From positions 1,116,001 through 1,180,000 of the forward strand of contig NZ_JTJW01000006.1 of NCBI RefSeq assembly GCF_000805385.1: a stretch of DNA of 64,000 bases, in the 5' to 3' direction. Source of the DNA: Mycolicibacterium setense (GTDB lineage: Bacteria > Actinomycetota > Actinomycetes > Mycobacteriales > Mycobacteriaceae). Positions 1-13,148 of the stretch are shown here, in pieces (the stretch's first letter is position 1; each line of letters opens with the position of its first letter). The position numbers and the translations under genes were made by a program. The notes under the pieces are model-generated. The model saw only the letters and a program-made list of their open reading frames with translations. It was not told the origin of the DNA and ran no database searches.

Positions 1-1
1 T

Positions 2-91
2 ACGGTTCGCGATGACTTGGGCGCCTGGCCGCCAGTGCAGACGCCGACCTATCCGGTGCTTCCGCCGGTGGTCAGCCCGCCTGGGGTTTGA
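2..91 (+). CDS. C-terminal end of an unidentified protein (partial)
   Basis: An open frame enters from the left edge and stops at TGA 89-91. The 29 visible residues include DDLGAWPPVQTP and then a proline-rich tail, which reads like a real C-terminus. It converges with, and overlaps by about 20 bases, the minus-strand VOC gene. In M. tuberculosis the gene beside the orthologous lipase block is a membrane protein (Rv1591), so this could be its counterpart, but that is inference from gene order only. The function cannot be read from this fragment. Confidence 0.4.
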   Translation, partial: TVRDDLGAWPPVQTPTYPVLPPVVSPPGV

Positions 92-482
92 CGGCCGCCG
101 CTTCGAACAGCTCGACGGGGTTGCCGTCGGGATCGCTCAGCTGGATCTGCCGGCCGCCCGGACCCGTCTCCACCGTGTTGCGGAACGTGACGTCGGCTCC
201 GCGCAGCTCGGTGATCGCCGCGTCGAGGTCATCGACTTCGAGCACGATGCGGTTGTAGCCACCGGGTGTCTGCGTGGTGCCGTCGGGCAGTTGGCGGGCG
301 CCCGAGCTTCCTGGGCCACTCAAGAACAGGGTGAGGTTGCCGTTGGCCACGGACGCGAAGGCCGATCCTCCCCGCAGAGCGACACCAAACCCCAGGTGCT
401 GGGTGTAGAAAGCGACCGCCTGCTCGACATCGGTGACCTGGTAGCGGACCGCGCCGGTTCGGTAGGTGATGTGTCCGGACAT
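72..482 (-). CDS. VOC-family (glyoxalase/bleomycin-resistance fold) protein
   Basis: A 136-residue single-domain protein with the beta-alpha-beta-beta-beta layout of the vicinal oxygen chelate superfamily. It has an N-terminal VTDVEQAVAFYTQHLGF segment, a central NRIVLEVDDLDAAITEL repeat and a C-terminal LSDPDGNPVELFE strand, the usual metal-binding end of the fold. Members bind a divalent metal and act as dioxygenases, isomerases or antibiotic-binding proteins; the substrate here is unknown. It lies 48 bases downstream of the AraC-type regulator on the same strand, so the two are probably cotranscribed. The ATG start gives full domain length. Confidence 0.8.
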   Translation of the reverse strand: MSGHITYRTGAVRYQVTDVEQAVAFYTQHLGFGVALRGGSAFASVANGNLTLFLSGPGSSGARQLPDGTTQTPGGYNRIVLEVDDLDAAITELRGADVTFRNTVETGPGGRQIQLSDPDGNPVELFEAAAVKPQAG

Positions 483-530
483 GACCGCAGTCTGCCGAAC
501 TTCGCGGCGGATGTATTGAACAAAATTGAC

Positions 531-1343
531 CTACTGCTTGAGCGCGATGTGGTCGTCCTTTGCGGCGTATCGGCTTTGGCGTAGCTGCTGGGCGGGTGTC
601 ATTCCGGAGAATTCCCGGAACTCCCGGATCATGTGTGACTGGTCGGCGTATCCGTGCTCGACGGCGAACGCGGACCAGTCCGGCGGCGACAGTGCCGAGG
701 CGACGGCCTCATGTGCGCGTCGGAACCGTTGCAGGCGGGCGAACCGTTTGGGTGGCATTCCGACCTGGGTCGTGAACAGTTGGATCAGCCTTCTATGGCT
801 GAAGCCGACCTCGCGGGCCAGTCGGTCGATCGATGGTCGGCGGCTGAGGCTGAGCGCGTGCACCGCGAAGGCCACTTCACAGGTCAGTCCGCGGCTCGGG
901 TGTGATCGGGTGAGCAGTGCGCTTTCGATGATCGCCAAGCGTTGTTTGATCGACTTCGCCTCGCATATCTCGGAGCGGAGGTCGGAGGCGCTGTTCCACA
1001 CCGCGTCGAGATCGATATGGGAGCCGAGTAGCTCGTGCGGTGATACACCAAGCACGGCGCGGATGCCGCCCGGCTTGAAATGCACGCCCACCATGGCGGT
1101 GTGCTCGCGTGCATCGATGTCGAACGGTCGGGTATACGGGCCCGATACCGCGATGGCCGAAAATCGTTGTGAACCTTGCTGGTTCGTTATGGCGATGGTG
1201 TCAGCGCCGAGGTTCACGACAAGCTCGGTGGTGCCGGTGGGCAGGATGCGTTCCACCGAATACGTGGGTCCGTCCGCAATGCACCACAGGTGGTCGACGC
1301 TGTCGCGCAGGGCCACCGGCGGGGGCTGACGGATGTAACGCAT
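531..1343 (-). CDS. AraC-family transcriptional regulator
   Basis: A 270-residue protein. The N-terminal half (about 1-150) contains RILPTGTTELVVNLG and VGVHFKPGGIRAVLG, typical of the sensory domain I know as DUF6597. The C-terminal third is an AraC double helix-turn-helix: IDRLAREVGFSHRRLIQLF, then FAVEHGYADQSHMIREFREFSGMTP, the conserved second-helix region. It should be a cytoplasmic DNA-binding activator. The likely target is its own short operon with the downstream VOC gene, and possibly the upstream lipase 29 bases away. The effector cannot be told from sequence. Confidence 0.85.
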   Translation of the reverse strand: MRYIRQPPPVALRDSVDHLWCIADGPTYSVERILPTGTTELVVNLGADTIAITNQQGSQRFSAIAVSGPYTRPFDIDAREHTAMVGVHFKPGGIRAVLGVSPHELLGSHIDLDAVWNSASDLRSEICEAKSIKQRLAIIESALLTRSHPSRGLTCEVAFAVHALSLSRRPSIDRLAREVGFSHRRLIQLFTTQVGMPPKRFARLQRFRRAHEAVASALSPPDWSAFAVEHGYADQSHMIREFREFSGMTPAQQLRQSRYAAKDDHIALKQ

Positions 1344-1372
1344 CTACCCCCATTCTGCCATCGGGCGGCAGA

Positions 1373-2704
1373 TCAGAGCGGACGCCGGCGAACTGTGCGT
1401 CCCAGCGCGACTTTGGTGGCGATTCCGGCCAATCTGGCCATGCCCATATAGGTGATCGGGTTGAGCAGCGTCGGCCACTTGGATCGGACCAGGTTGGCGG
1501 TGAGCGGGCGGTCGGCGAACCGGTCGGTCAGCCAGCGCAGCGCCATCGGGGCCGAGAACGGGTGCAGCAGCAGGTGCTCGCTGAACATGTCGCGGTGGTA
1601 GGTCACGTCGGCGCCACCGGCCAGGTAGGTGTCGGCGAGTTCGTCGATGTCATCGACCGAGATGATCTCGTCGTGGACCGCTTGCACGATCAGGACCGGT
1701 GGAACCGGTACTGCCACACCGAGTTTGGTGTCGTGGAAGACCTCGCTGACTTCGGGTCCGTCGAGGATGTCCTCCAGCGGCATGTCGACCAGATCGTCCA
1801 TGTCCGTGCGGAACATCCGCACGATGGCTTCCACGGTGGTCATTCGGTGCAGCCGGTCGAGGACCTTGCGCCCTTCGATCGTCGCGTGTTCGGTGACCAC
1901 CCGGTTGAGGTTGGGATAGATGTCGGCGAGGGCGGCCACCACCAGGGCCGGCAGTCCTGAGAAGACGGTGCCGTTGAGCCGGCGGAAAGTGTTTCCGAGG
2001 TTGCCGACGGGGGAGCCGAGGACAGCGCCGACAATGTTGAGCTCGGGCGCATAGCCGCCCGCCATCTCCGCGGCCCACGCGCTGGCCAGGCCGCCACCGG
2101 AGTATCCCCACAAGCCGATCCGCGCCGACGGTGACAACGACAGCTGCTCTGCGTTGATCGCCGCGCGCAGGCCGTCGAGGACCCGGTAGCCGGGCTCGTA
2201 GGGCGCGCCCCACATGCCGTTGACACCTTCATGGTCGGGGACCGACACGGCCCAGCCCTCGGCCAGCGCGGCCGAGATCAGCAGGAATTCCAGTTGGGCC
2301 AGGGAGCCGGTGGCTTTGGCGTGGCGACGCAGGGCGTACGACGGGAAGCATCGGGCCGAGATGGCGTCGATCGCGCACTGGTAGGACACCACGTGGCAGT
2401 CGGGTGCGGCATCCGCCGGGACGATGACGGTGCTGGCAGCGGCTTCGGGAATGCCGTTGCGATCGGTGGAGCGATACAGCAGCTGCGTGGCCTGCACGCG
2501 CTGCGGGATCAAACCGAGAAAGGCCAGCTCCACATCGCGGCTGCGCAGGACGGTGCCCGGTTCGGCGTGCTGGAACCCCGCGGGCGGAACGTAGAACGCG
2601 TCCTTGTGGGGAAGCACGGGGCGAGCAGCGGGGTCGAGGTTCTCGTGAGGCGCTCGACCGATCCATTCCGCTGCGGAGATGCTGGCCGCGCTGCCCAAGT
2701 CCAT
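1373..2704 (-). CDS. Secretory-lipase-family alpha/beta hydrolase
   Basis: A 443-residue hydrolase resembling M. tuberculosis Rv1592c in sequence and position as I recall it. The nucleophile elbow is [15 protein letters not shown] (serine of GYSGG). Candidate catalytic Asp and His lie in [13 protein letters not shown] and [13 protein letters not shown] near the C-terminus. The family cleaves acyl esters such as triglycerides. No clear Sec signal peptide is visible at the start ([14 protein letters not shown]), so export, if any, is not obvious. It is the first gene of a possible minus-strand group with the AraC and VOC genes (29- and 48-base gaps). The substrate is not determinable here. Confidence 0.85.
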   Translation of the reverse strand: MDLGSAASISAAEWIGRAPHENLDPAARPVLPHKDAFYVPPAGFQHAEPGTVLRSRDVELAFLGLIPQRVQATQLLYRSTDRNGIPEAAASTVIVPADAAPDCHVVSYQCAIDAISARCFPSYALRRHAKATGSLAQLEFLLISAALAEGWAVSVPDHEGVNGMWGAPYEPGYRVLDGLRAAINAEQLSLSPSARIGLWGYSGGGLASAWAAEMAGGYAPELNIVGAVLGSPVGNLGNTFRRLNGTVFSGLPALVVAALADIYPNLNRVVTEHATIEGRKVLDRLHRMTTVEAIVRMFRTDMDDLVDMPLEDILDGPEVSEVFHDTKLGVAVPVPPVLIVQAVHDEIISVDDIDELADTYLAGGADVTYHRDMFSEHLLLHPFSAPMALRWLTDRFADRPLTANLVRSKWPTLLNPITYMGMARLAGIATKVALGRTVRRRPL

Positions 2705-2746
2705 CAGGGCATTGTTACTTAAGGAGGGTCTAAGAAGCCAGCCGAC

Positions 2747-3439
2747 TCACCAGGGCGGGCGCAATGCGGCGAATTCGTCGGTGACGCGGTACCGCGATTC
2801 GGTGAATCGGTACAGCGCCGCGGGGCGCCCGCCGCTACGGCCCGATCGAGCGGTGGTGCCGGTGCGGATGATGACCTTGCGGCGTTCCAAGACCCGCTGC
2901 AGGTTGGTGGCGTCGACTTGATAGTCGAGCGCGGCGCTGTAGATGTCGCGCAGGGTCGAGAGTGCGAATTCTTTTGGCGCCAAGGCGAATCCGATGTTGG
3001 TGTAGGACAGCTTGGCTGCCAGTCGGGTGCGTGCGTGCTCGACCATGGGCGCATGGTCGAAAGCCATCGGAGGTAGGTCGCTGACCGGATGCCACCGGGT
3101 GTCCGGGGGCAGGGCCGGCGTGGACGGGGAGGGTACGAGGCCCAGGAATGTAGATGCGATGGTGCGAATGCCGGGAACTCGGTGGGGGTCGGAAAATGCT
3201 GCCAACTGCTCCAGATGGGCCAGTTCGCGCAGGTCAACCTTCTCGGCCAGCTGTCTGCGCACCGAACTCGTCAGGTCTTCGTCGTCGTCGAGTCTCCCAC
3301 CCGGTAATGACCATTTGCCCCGCTCCGGTTCCAGGGCGCGTTGCCATAGCAGCACGTTGAGGCTGGGCTGCCGGGAGTCGAGGCCGCGAACCTGGAACAC
3401 GACGGCGAGAACTTCGTGCGCGGTGTTACCATGTGGCAT
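2747..3439 (-). CDS. nrtR: NrtR, Nudix-related repressor of NAD biosynthesis
   Basis: The open frame reaches 3505, but ATG 3439 gives the natural N-terminus [19 protein letters not shown]. It also lies one base from the operator and 7 bases after a TATAAT box on the minus strand, so the mRNA is probably leaderless. Residues 1-140 form a Nudix domain whose box is degenerate ([20 protein letters not shown] followed by AEKVDL instead of the REUxEExGU core), as expected of a sensor rather than a hydrolase. The C-terminal 80 residues look like a winged helix ([16 protein letters not shown]). NrtR proteins bind ADP-ribose or NAD-related ligands and repress NAD synthesis genes; nadABC diverges from this gene. 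The product is 230 residues. Confidence 0.9.
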   Translation of the reverse strand: MPHGNTAHEVLAVVFQVRGLDSRQPSLNVLLWQRALEPERGKWSLPGGRLDDDEDLTSSVRRQLAEKVDLRELAHLEQLAAFSDPHRVPGIRTIASTFLGLVPSPSTPALPPDTRWHPVSDLPPMAFDHAPMVEHARTRLAAKLSYTNIGFALAPKEFALSTLRDIYSAALDYQVDATNLQRVLERRKVIIRTGTTARSGRSGGRPAALYRFTESRYRVTDEFAALRPPW

Positions 3440-3462
3440 GTTTTCGATTATAAGTCGAAAAC
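3440..3462. promoter_or_regulatory. NrtR operator with overlapping divergent -10 boxes
   Basis: A perfect inverted repeat has arms GTTTTCGA (3440-3447) and TCGAAAAC (3455-3462) around a 7-base spacer. It sits between nrtR and nadA. The centre carries TATAAG for nadA (plus strand, 3449-3454) and TATAAT for nrtR (minus strand, 3447-3452), so one bound repressor would block both promoters. Assignment to NrtR is inferred from position and symmetry. Confidence 0.8.
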
Positions 3463-3485
3463 CTGACGTAGTGGAGGAGGTCGGC

Positions 3486-4525
<1,040 letters not shown>

Positions 4526-4529
<4 letters not shown>

Positions 4530-6127
4530 CCCCGACGGGCACCGCCCGGGGATCGAGCCGCTTCGCCTGCGGCAGTTCAACGCTGTGGCAGCAGCGCGCT
4601 GACGTCGTCGTGGTCGGCACCGGGGTCGCGGGCCTGGTGGCGGCCCTGGCCGCGCACCGTCGCGGTCGCCGGGTGGTGGTGCTGAGCAAGGCCCGCGAGA
4701 CCGCGACGTTCTACGCCCAGGGCGGCATCGCGGTGGTCCTGCCACACACCGACGACTCGGTCGAGGCGCACGTCGCGGACACGGTCGCGGCTGGTGGCGG
4801 CCTGTGCGATCCGGATGCGGTGCGTTCCATCGTCGCGGCCGGATACGGCGCGGTGGCCGATCTGGTGGCCGACGGCGCCCAGTTCGACGAGACGGCTCCC
4901 GGACGTTGGGCACTGACCCGCGAAGGCGGACACACCCGGCGCCGGATCATTCACGCAGGGGGCGACGCCACCGGGGCCGAGGTGCAGCGGGCACTGGACG
5001 TCGCGGCCGCCAGCCTGGACATCCGCCGCGACCACGTGGCGTGTGAGGTCCTGCGCGACGACGCCGCGGTGACCGGCGTACTTGTCCGTAACGAGGACGG
5101 CATGGGCATCATCCATGCACCGTCGGTCATCCTCGCCACCGGTGGCCTCGGCCACGTGTATGCGGCCACCACCAACCCGGCAGGCTCGACGGGCGATGGC
5201 ATCGCGCTGGCGCTGTGGGCCGGTGTCCCGGTCAGCGACATCGAGTTCGTGCAGTTCCACCCGACGATGCTGTACGCCGAAAACGGCGGTGGGCGGCGCC
5301 CGCTCATCACCGAGGCGCTGCGCGGTGAGGGCGCCGTACTCATCGACTCGCAGGGCAATTCGGTGACCGAGGGCGTGCATCCGATGGGGGACCTGGCCCC
5401 GCGGGATGTGGTCGCCGCCGCCATCGACGCCCGGTTGAGCGCCACGGGTGAGCCGTGCGCATACCTCGACGCCCGAAGCATTTCGCAGTTCGCCCACCGC
5501 TTTCCCACGGTGGCGGCGGCGTGCGCGTCGGCCGGTATCGATCCGACCCGCCAACCCATCCCGGTGGTGCCCGGCGCTCATTACAGCTGTGGCGGAGTGG
5601 TGACCGACGTGCATGGACGCACCGAACTGCCCGGACTGTTCGCCGCGGGCGAGGTGGCCCGCACGGGGATGCACGGAGCCAATCGGTTGGCCTCCAACAG
5701 CCTGCTGGAAGGGCTGGTGGTCGGTGGACGGGCCGGCCGCGCCGCCGCCGAGCACTCGAGCCTGGCGGGTTCGGTGCGGGCACAGGCGCCCCAGGACCGT
5801 CGTCGAGACTTCGTTGATCGGAATACGCTGCAGCACAGCATGTCCGAGCATGCGTCAGTGGTCCGTGACGCCGACGGCTTGCGACGGCTCGACGCCGTCC
5901 TGGCCGAAGCGGGCGCGGTCTCTCCCGCCGGCCGTCAGAGCTTTGAGGACGCGGCACTCACCGCGACCGCACGGGCTATCGCCGCTGCGGCGCTGGCCCG
6001 CACCGAAAGTCGTGGTTGCCATCATCGTGGCGATCACCCCGAAACAGATCCTGCGCAGGAGCATTCCGTGACGATTCGCGCCGCATCCGGCCGTCCCACC
6101 CTCGACACTGCAGCGGTGGTGTGCTGA
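4526..6127 (+). CDS. nadB: L-aspartate oxidase NadB
   Basis: FAD enzyme oxidising L-aspartate to iminoaspartate for NadA. ATG 4526 overlaps the nadA stop (ATGA), giving 533 residues. The FAD dinucleotide fold is at the N-terminus ([16 protein letters not shown], glycines 31-36). The oxidase domain has [23 protein letters not shown] and [12 protein letters not shown]. The C-terminal FAD contacts are [15 protein letters not shown] and [20 protein letters not shown]. This is the soluble succinate dehydrogenase/fumarate reductase flavoprotein superfamily, with the Asp-oxidase arrangement. Translation is coupled on both sides, consistent with a channelled or at least stoichiometric NadA-NadB pair. 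Confidence 0.97.
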
Positions 6128-6984
6128 TGGCACTTTCGGATGTCGAATTGGCCGAGGCGCGTGCCACGATCAGCCGTGCGCTCGAAGAGGATCTGCGCTA
6201 CGGCCCGGATGTCACGACCATCGCCACCGTGGGCGCCGACGCCATGACCACCGCCGCGGTGGTGAACCGCGAGCCGGGCGTGGCCGCAGGCGTCGACATC
6301 GCACTGCTGGTGCTCGATGAGGTGCTCGGTGCGGACGGCTACCGCGTGCTCGACCGCGTCGAGGACGGTGCCCGATTGGACGCCCGGTCGGCGATCCTGA
6401 CGGTCGAAGCGCCGACCCGGGGTCTGCTCACCGCTGAACGCACCATGTTGAATCTGATGTGCCACCTGTCGGGGATCGCCACCGCGACCGCCGCCTGGGT
6501 CGACGCGGTGGCCGGCACCAATGCCAAGATCCGGGATACCCGCAAGACGCTGCCGGGACTGCGTGCGCTGCAGAAGTACGCGGTGCGCGTCGGCGGCGGC
6601 GTGAACCACCGGATGGGTCTGGGTGACGCCGCGCTGATCAAGGACAACCACGTCGCCGCGGCCGGGTCGGTGCTGGCAGCGCTCAAGGCGGTGCGGGCCG
6701 AGGCGCCGGATCTGCCGTGCGAGGTCGAGGTGGATTCCCTCGAACAACTCGACGATGTGCTCTCGGCCGACGTGGAACTGGTGCTGCTGGACAACTTCCC
6801 GGTCTGGCAGACCCAGATCGCGGTACAGCGCCGGGACAACCGTTCGCCCAAGACGCTGCTGGAATCCTCAGGTGGCTTGTCGCTGGACAGCGCCGCCGAT
6901 TACGCCGGCACCGGAGTCGACTACCTGGCGATCGGCGCCCTCACCCATTCGGTGCGCGTGCTCGACATCGGTCTGGACACCTAA
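6127..6984 (+). CDS. nadC: Nicotinate-nucleotide pyrophosphorylase NadC
   Basis: Quinolinate phosphoribosyltransferase: quinolinate plus PRPP gives nicotinate mononucleotide, CO2 and PPi. ATG 6127 shares its first base with the nadB stop, giving 285 residues; GTG 6121 in the same frame is an alternative. Substrate-binding motifs are visible: RTMLNLMCHLSGIAT, RDTRKTLPGLRALQKYAV, GGGVNHRMGLGDAALIKDNH, and the C-terminal barrel strands VEVDSLEQLDDVL, LLDNF and ESSGGLSLD. It is the last gene of the nad operon; its stop overlaps by 4 bases the convergent AraC gene. Confidence 0.97.
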   Translation: MALSDVELAEARATISRALEEDLRYGPDVTTIATVGADAMTTAAVVNREPGVAAGVDIALLVLDEVLGADGYRVLDRVEDGARLDARSAILTVEAPTRGLLTAERTMLNLMCHLSGIATATAAWVDAVAGTNAKIRDTRKTLPGLRALQKYAVRVGGGVNHRMGLGDAALIKDNHVAAAGSVLAALKAVRAEAPDLPCEVEVDSLEQLDDVLSADVELVLLDNFPVWQTQIAVQRRDNRSPKTLLESSGGLSLDSAADYAGTGVDYLAIGALTHSVRVLDIGLDT

Positions 6985-7829
6985 CTCGCTGTCGCTCGGT
7001 GTAATTCGCGCCGGGTCGCGGTCGGCGTCCACCCCGTATGGGCACGCACCGTGCGGCAGAAGTGAGCCTGATCGGCGAAGCCCAGCGTGACGGCGACGTC
7101 GGCCATCGTGGATTCACCGCGCTGCAGATGGTCGAGCGCCCGTCCGACCCGGACCCGGTTGCGATATCGCGTCACCGACACCCCGAGTTCAGTGCTGAAC
7201 GCACGGCTCAGCCGGTAAGGGGAAACGCCGAGCGTGGCTGCGAGGGGGAACAGCCCGACCGCTGCGTCATCGGCCTGCCTGATCGCGTCGCGTGCTTGTG
7301 CCACAAGGCGCCGCTCGGAATGCCGGGCCGGTGATCCCGCCGGGATCGGCCGTTGCGCCGCCGACCGCAGCGCTGTACCGACCAGCCGCACCAGGCACTC
7401 GGCCAGTTGGTAATCGGGATCAGCGGGACCCGCGGCCAGAAGCCGCCGGTGCGCCAGTTCAATACGGGCGTCCACGTACACGGCGGCCGGCCCCAGCCGG
7501 TTCGGCTCGCCGGCAAGTTGCCACCAGTTTTCAGACTCGAGTTGCAGCGAGGTACAGGTATCGCCACCGTGCGGATGCGCGAACTGCTCGATTTCGCCCG
7601 GCTCACCCAGATAGCCGACGGTCACGTCGTGGTCGCTCGGCCCAGCGGAACCCTGGCGCCGGAATAGTCCCGCGCGGACCAGCACAAACCGCCCGGCGGA
7701 GGGACGCTCGGGCTCGGACCAATCGGCGTGCTCGCCGGTGCAGCTCCAGGTGGCGATGGCGAAATCCGGCCGCGAGATCAGCGCCTCGGCGGTCAACATA
7801 CGTCGCACGATAACCCTCGGGTCCGACAT
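6981..7829 (-). CDS. AraC-family transcriptional regulator
   Basis: A helix-turn-helix regulator converging on nadC (4-base overlap of 3' ends). The C-terminal AraC domain is clear: FPLAATLGVSPYRLSRAFSTELGVS, then LGFADQAHFCRTVRAHTGWTP. The N-terminal half carries short cupin-like strands (RFVLVRAGLF, FAHPHGGDTC) and probably senses a ligand. The open frame extends to 7892, but an N-terminus at ATG 7829 (MSDPRVIVRRMLTAEAL) or 7799 (MLTAEALISRPDF) is more natural; 7829 is used here. The divergent SRPBCC gene starting at 7886 is the most likely regulated neighbour. The effector is unknown. Confidence 0.8.
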   Translation of the reverse strand: MSDPRVIVRRMLTAEALISRPDFAIATWSCTGEHADWSEPERPSAGRFVLVRAGLFRRQGSAGPSDHDVTVGYLGEPGEIEQFAHPHGGDTCTSLQLESENWWQLAGEPNRLGPAAVYVDARIELAHRRLLAAGPADPDYQLAECLVRLVGTALRSAAQRPIPAGSPARHSERRLVAQARDAIRQADDAAVGLFPLAATLGVSPYRLSRAFSTELGVSVTRYRNRVRVGRALDHLQRGESTMADVAVTLGFADQAHFCRTVRAHTGWTPTATRRELHRATAS

Positions 7830-7885
7830 CGCCGTCCCGCAAGAATGTTCAAGACACCAGGTCGCCCCGCGACCAGACTGGGGCC

Positions 7886-8296
7886 ATGGCATCGATCCAG
7901 ATTGAGTTCGCCGTGGAAGCTGACAGTGCGCGGGTGTGGCAGGTGATCGGCGATTGGGCAGATGGCCCTGTACGGATGGCGCCGGGCTTCGTGGAGTCCG
8001 CCGAGGCCGACGGCGACGTGCGGATCGTGACCTTCGCCGATGGCTTCGTCGCCCGCGAGCGCCTGGTCAGCCGCGACGAGCCGGCCCGCCGGATCGCCTA
8101 CTCGCTGATCGGCGACACCGCGCAGCCCGAGCACGACAATGCGGTGATGCAGGTGGTTGATGACGGTCCGCAGCGATGCCGCTTCGTCTGGACCCGCGAT
8201 GTACTGCCCGACGAGGCCGCCGGTCCCTTGCGGGCCGCGATGGAGCAGGCGGCGCCGCTCATCAAGGGTGCGTTGGAGGGCTTGACGGGAGGCTAG
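7886..8296 (+). CDS. SRPBCC (START-like) family protein
   Basis: A 136-residue protein with the helix-grip pattern of SRPBCC/polyketide-cyclase-like proteins: an N-terminal strand and helix (IQIEFAVEADSARVWQVIGD), central strands (VRIVTFADGFVARERLV, RRIAYSLIGD), CRFVWTRDVLPDE and a long C-terminal helix (MEQAAPLIKGALEGL). The fold makes a deep hydrophobic pocket; some members bind lipids or act as cyclases, but no function can be assigned. It diverges from the AraC regulator (56-base gap), so it may be its target. The stop overlaps the convergent LysE-type gene by 4 bases. Confidence 0.75.
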   Translation: MASIQIEFAVEADSARVWQVIGDWADGPVRMAPGFVESAEADGDVRIVTFADGFVARERLVSRDEPARRIAYSLIGDTAQPEHDNAVMQVVDDGPQRCRFVWTRDVLPDEAAGPLRAAMEQAAPLIKGALEGLTGG

Positions 8297-8928
8297 GCAG
8301 GCGCGCCGCGGCGGACCAGCGAAAGGACCACGGCGGCGGTGGCGAACAGTCCGGAGAACACCCGGCCCAGGATGGTCTGCTGGCGCGGTGTCTGCAGCCA
8401 ATTGAGCATCCGTGCGGCCAGTCCGGTGTAGAGGCTCATCACGACGATGTCCACGGCGACCATCGTCGCCGCGATCGCCAGGTATTGCGGCAGCAACGGC
8501 GCGGCCGGCACCACGAACTGCGGCAGCACGGCGAGCAGGAACACCAAACCCTTCGGATTGGTGGTGTTCACCAGGAACCCACGCATCAGCAACGCCAGCC
8601 GGCCGCGCTCGACCGTGCCACTCATCCGCTCATTCAGATCCAGTGAGGCGCTGCGCCACTGCTGGACCGCCAGGTAAATCAGATACGCCACACCCAGCCA
8701 TTTGACGATCTGGAAGGCCAGGACCGATCCGGCGACGACGGCGCCCAACCCGACGGCCACCAGCACCAGTTGCAGCATCAGTCCGATCTGCAGCCCCAAC
8801 ACGCTCCACGTGCCGCGGCGGACGCCGTGAGTCAGGCCGGTGGCCATCGACAGAATCGCCCCGGCTCCGGGGGACACGCTGATGGCGATCGACGCTCCGA
8901 GAAACGCCAGCCAGATCTGCCAGGTCAT
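8293..8928 (-). CDS. LysE/RhtB-family amino acid exporter
   Basis: A 211-residue hydrophobic protein with the LysE/RhtB N-terminal signature: a first membrane helix with ISVSPGAGAILSMATGLTHG (the conserved PGP-like turn reads SPGAG here). About six membrane helices follow, including LVLVAVGLGAVVAGSVLAF and YLIYLAVQQWR. GFLVNTTNPKGLVFLLAVLP is the typical NPK turn before a later helix. Members pump amino acids or metabolites out of the cell; the substrate is not predictable. It is probably cotranscribed with the deazaflavin-type gene upstream (21-base gap). Confidence 0.85.
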   Translation of the reverse strand: MTWQIWLAFLGASIAISVSPGAGAILSMATGLTHGVRRGTWSVLGLQIGLMLQLVLVAVGLGAVVAGSVLAFQIVKWLGVAYLIYLAVQQWRSASLDLNERMSGTVERGRLALLMRGFLVNTTNPKGLVFLLAVLPQFVVPAAPLLPQYLAIAATMVAVDIVVMSLYTGLAARMLNWLQTPRQQTILGRVFSGLFATAAVVLSLVRRGAPA

Positions 8929-8949
8929 GTAAGCAGTCTGGCGAGCGTG

Positions 8950-9360
8950 TCAAACGATATCTGCGACGAAGACACCCATCCGGCGCGCGGCGGTCCTGGG
9001 GATACGGGGGAGTGTCGGGTCATCCGTACCGGCCGGCAACACCCGCGGGTTGGTGATCTTGACGTCGCCGCTGAACAGGTGCACGTCGGCCTCGCCGGCC
9101 GCCAACACGTTCTTCACCCAGTTGGTCTTGCCGTGCATCAGCGTCACCGCGAGCAGATTGTCCTTGCGGTAGCTGGTGACGATCGTCTCGTAAGGCGTGC
9201 CGGACGTGCGGCCGCGATGCTTGATGACGGTGAATCCGGGCAGCCGCTTGGAGAACGGTTTCAGCAGCGGGTTGATGTATTTGATCTGGAACCGCTCCAG
9301 CGCGGGCGGCATGAGCATCGGTACGCCGGGGGCGTTGTTCGGGTGGTCTTTCGCAGACAT
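8950..9360 (-). CDS. F420/deazaflavin-dependent nitroreductase-family protein
   Basis: A 136-residue protein with the split beta-barrel pattern of the deazaflavin-dependent nitroreductase (Ddn, DUF385) family common in mycobacteria: LPGFTVIKHRGRTSGTPYETIV, LMHGKTNWVKNVLAAGEADVHL and ITNPRVLPAG. The GRxSGxxxxTPV-like and NW motifs are the ones that position the F420 phosphate and ring in known members. It may reduce quinones or other enones with F420H2; the substrate is unassigned. ATG 9360 gives the usual length. The gene diverges from hisD; the shared intergenic stretch of about 105 bases must hold both promoters. Confidence 0.85.
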   Translation of the reverse strand: MSAKDHPNNAPGVPMLMPPALERFQIKYINPLLKPFSKRLPGFTVIKHRGRTSGTPYETIVTSYRKDNLLAVTLMHGKTNWVKNVLAAGEADVHLFSGDVKITNPRVLPAGTDDPTLPRIPRTAARRMGVFVADIV

Positions 9361-9464
9361 TCAGGGCTCCATTCGGCAGTCTGGAACTACCCTACGGCGG
9401 GCCGCGCCGGCGGCAACCGGCGACGGATTTTTATCAACTGGACTGATCAGGGACAATTGAACCG

Positions 9465-12530
<3,066 letters not shown>

Positions 12531-12534
<4 letters not shown>

Positions 12535-13148
12535 CAAAGAAAGTCGTCGTTCTCGACTACGGGTCGGGCAATCTGCGTTCGGCTCAGCGCGCGCTGGAGC
12601 GGGTCGGTGCCGACGTCGAGGTGACGGCCGATCCGGGTGCTGCCGCGGCGGCCGACGGTCTGGTGGTGCCCGGTGTCGGTGCGTTCGAGGCCTGTATGAC
12701 CGGGCTCCGGGCGATCGGCGGCGAGAAGATCATCGCCGACCGCTTGCAGCACGGTCGTCCGGTGCTGGGTGTCTGTGTCGGCATGCAGATCCTGTTCGCC
12801 CGTGGAGTGGAGTTCGGGACGGAGTCGACGGGTTGCGGGCAGTGGCCCGGCTCGGTGACCCGACTGGACGCCCCGGTGATTCCGCACATGGGGTGGAACG
12901 TCGTCGACGCGGCGGCCGGCAGCACCCTGTTCAAGGGGCTGGACGCCGCAACCCGTTTCTATTTCGTGCATTCGTATGCCGCCCAGGAGTGGTCCGGTAA
13001 CCCGGACGCACTGGTCACCTGGGCGACGCATCACGTGCCGTTCATCGCCGCCGTCGAGGACGGCGCGTTGTCGGCTACGCAATTTCATCCGGAGAAGAGT
13101 GGCGACGCTGGTGCGACGCTGCTCGCGAATTGGGTTGAGGGACTGTGA
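12531..13148 (+). CDS. hisH: Imidazole glycerol phosphate synthase, glutaminase subunit HisH
   Basis: Class I glutamine amidotransferase that feeds ammonia to HisF. 205 residues, GTG start overlapping hisB by 4 bases. The nucleophile elbow is [15 protein letters not shown] (catalytic Cys of GVCVGMQ). The His/Glu pair of the triad is in the C-terminal [10 protein letters not shown], and the oxyanion strand is in [11 protein letters not shown]. HisH and HisF must form a heterodimer; hisF lies two genes downstream, beyond priA and impA. Confidence 0.97.
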
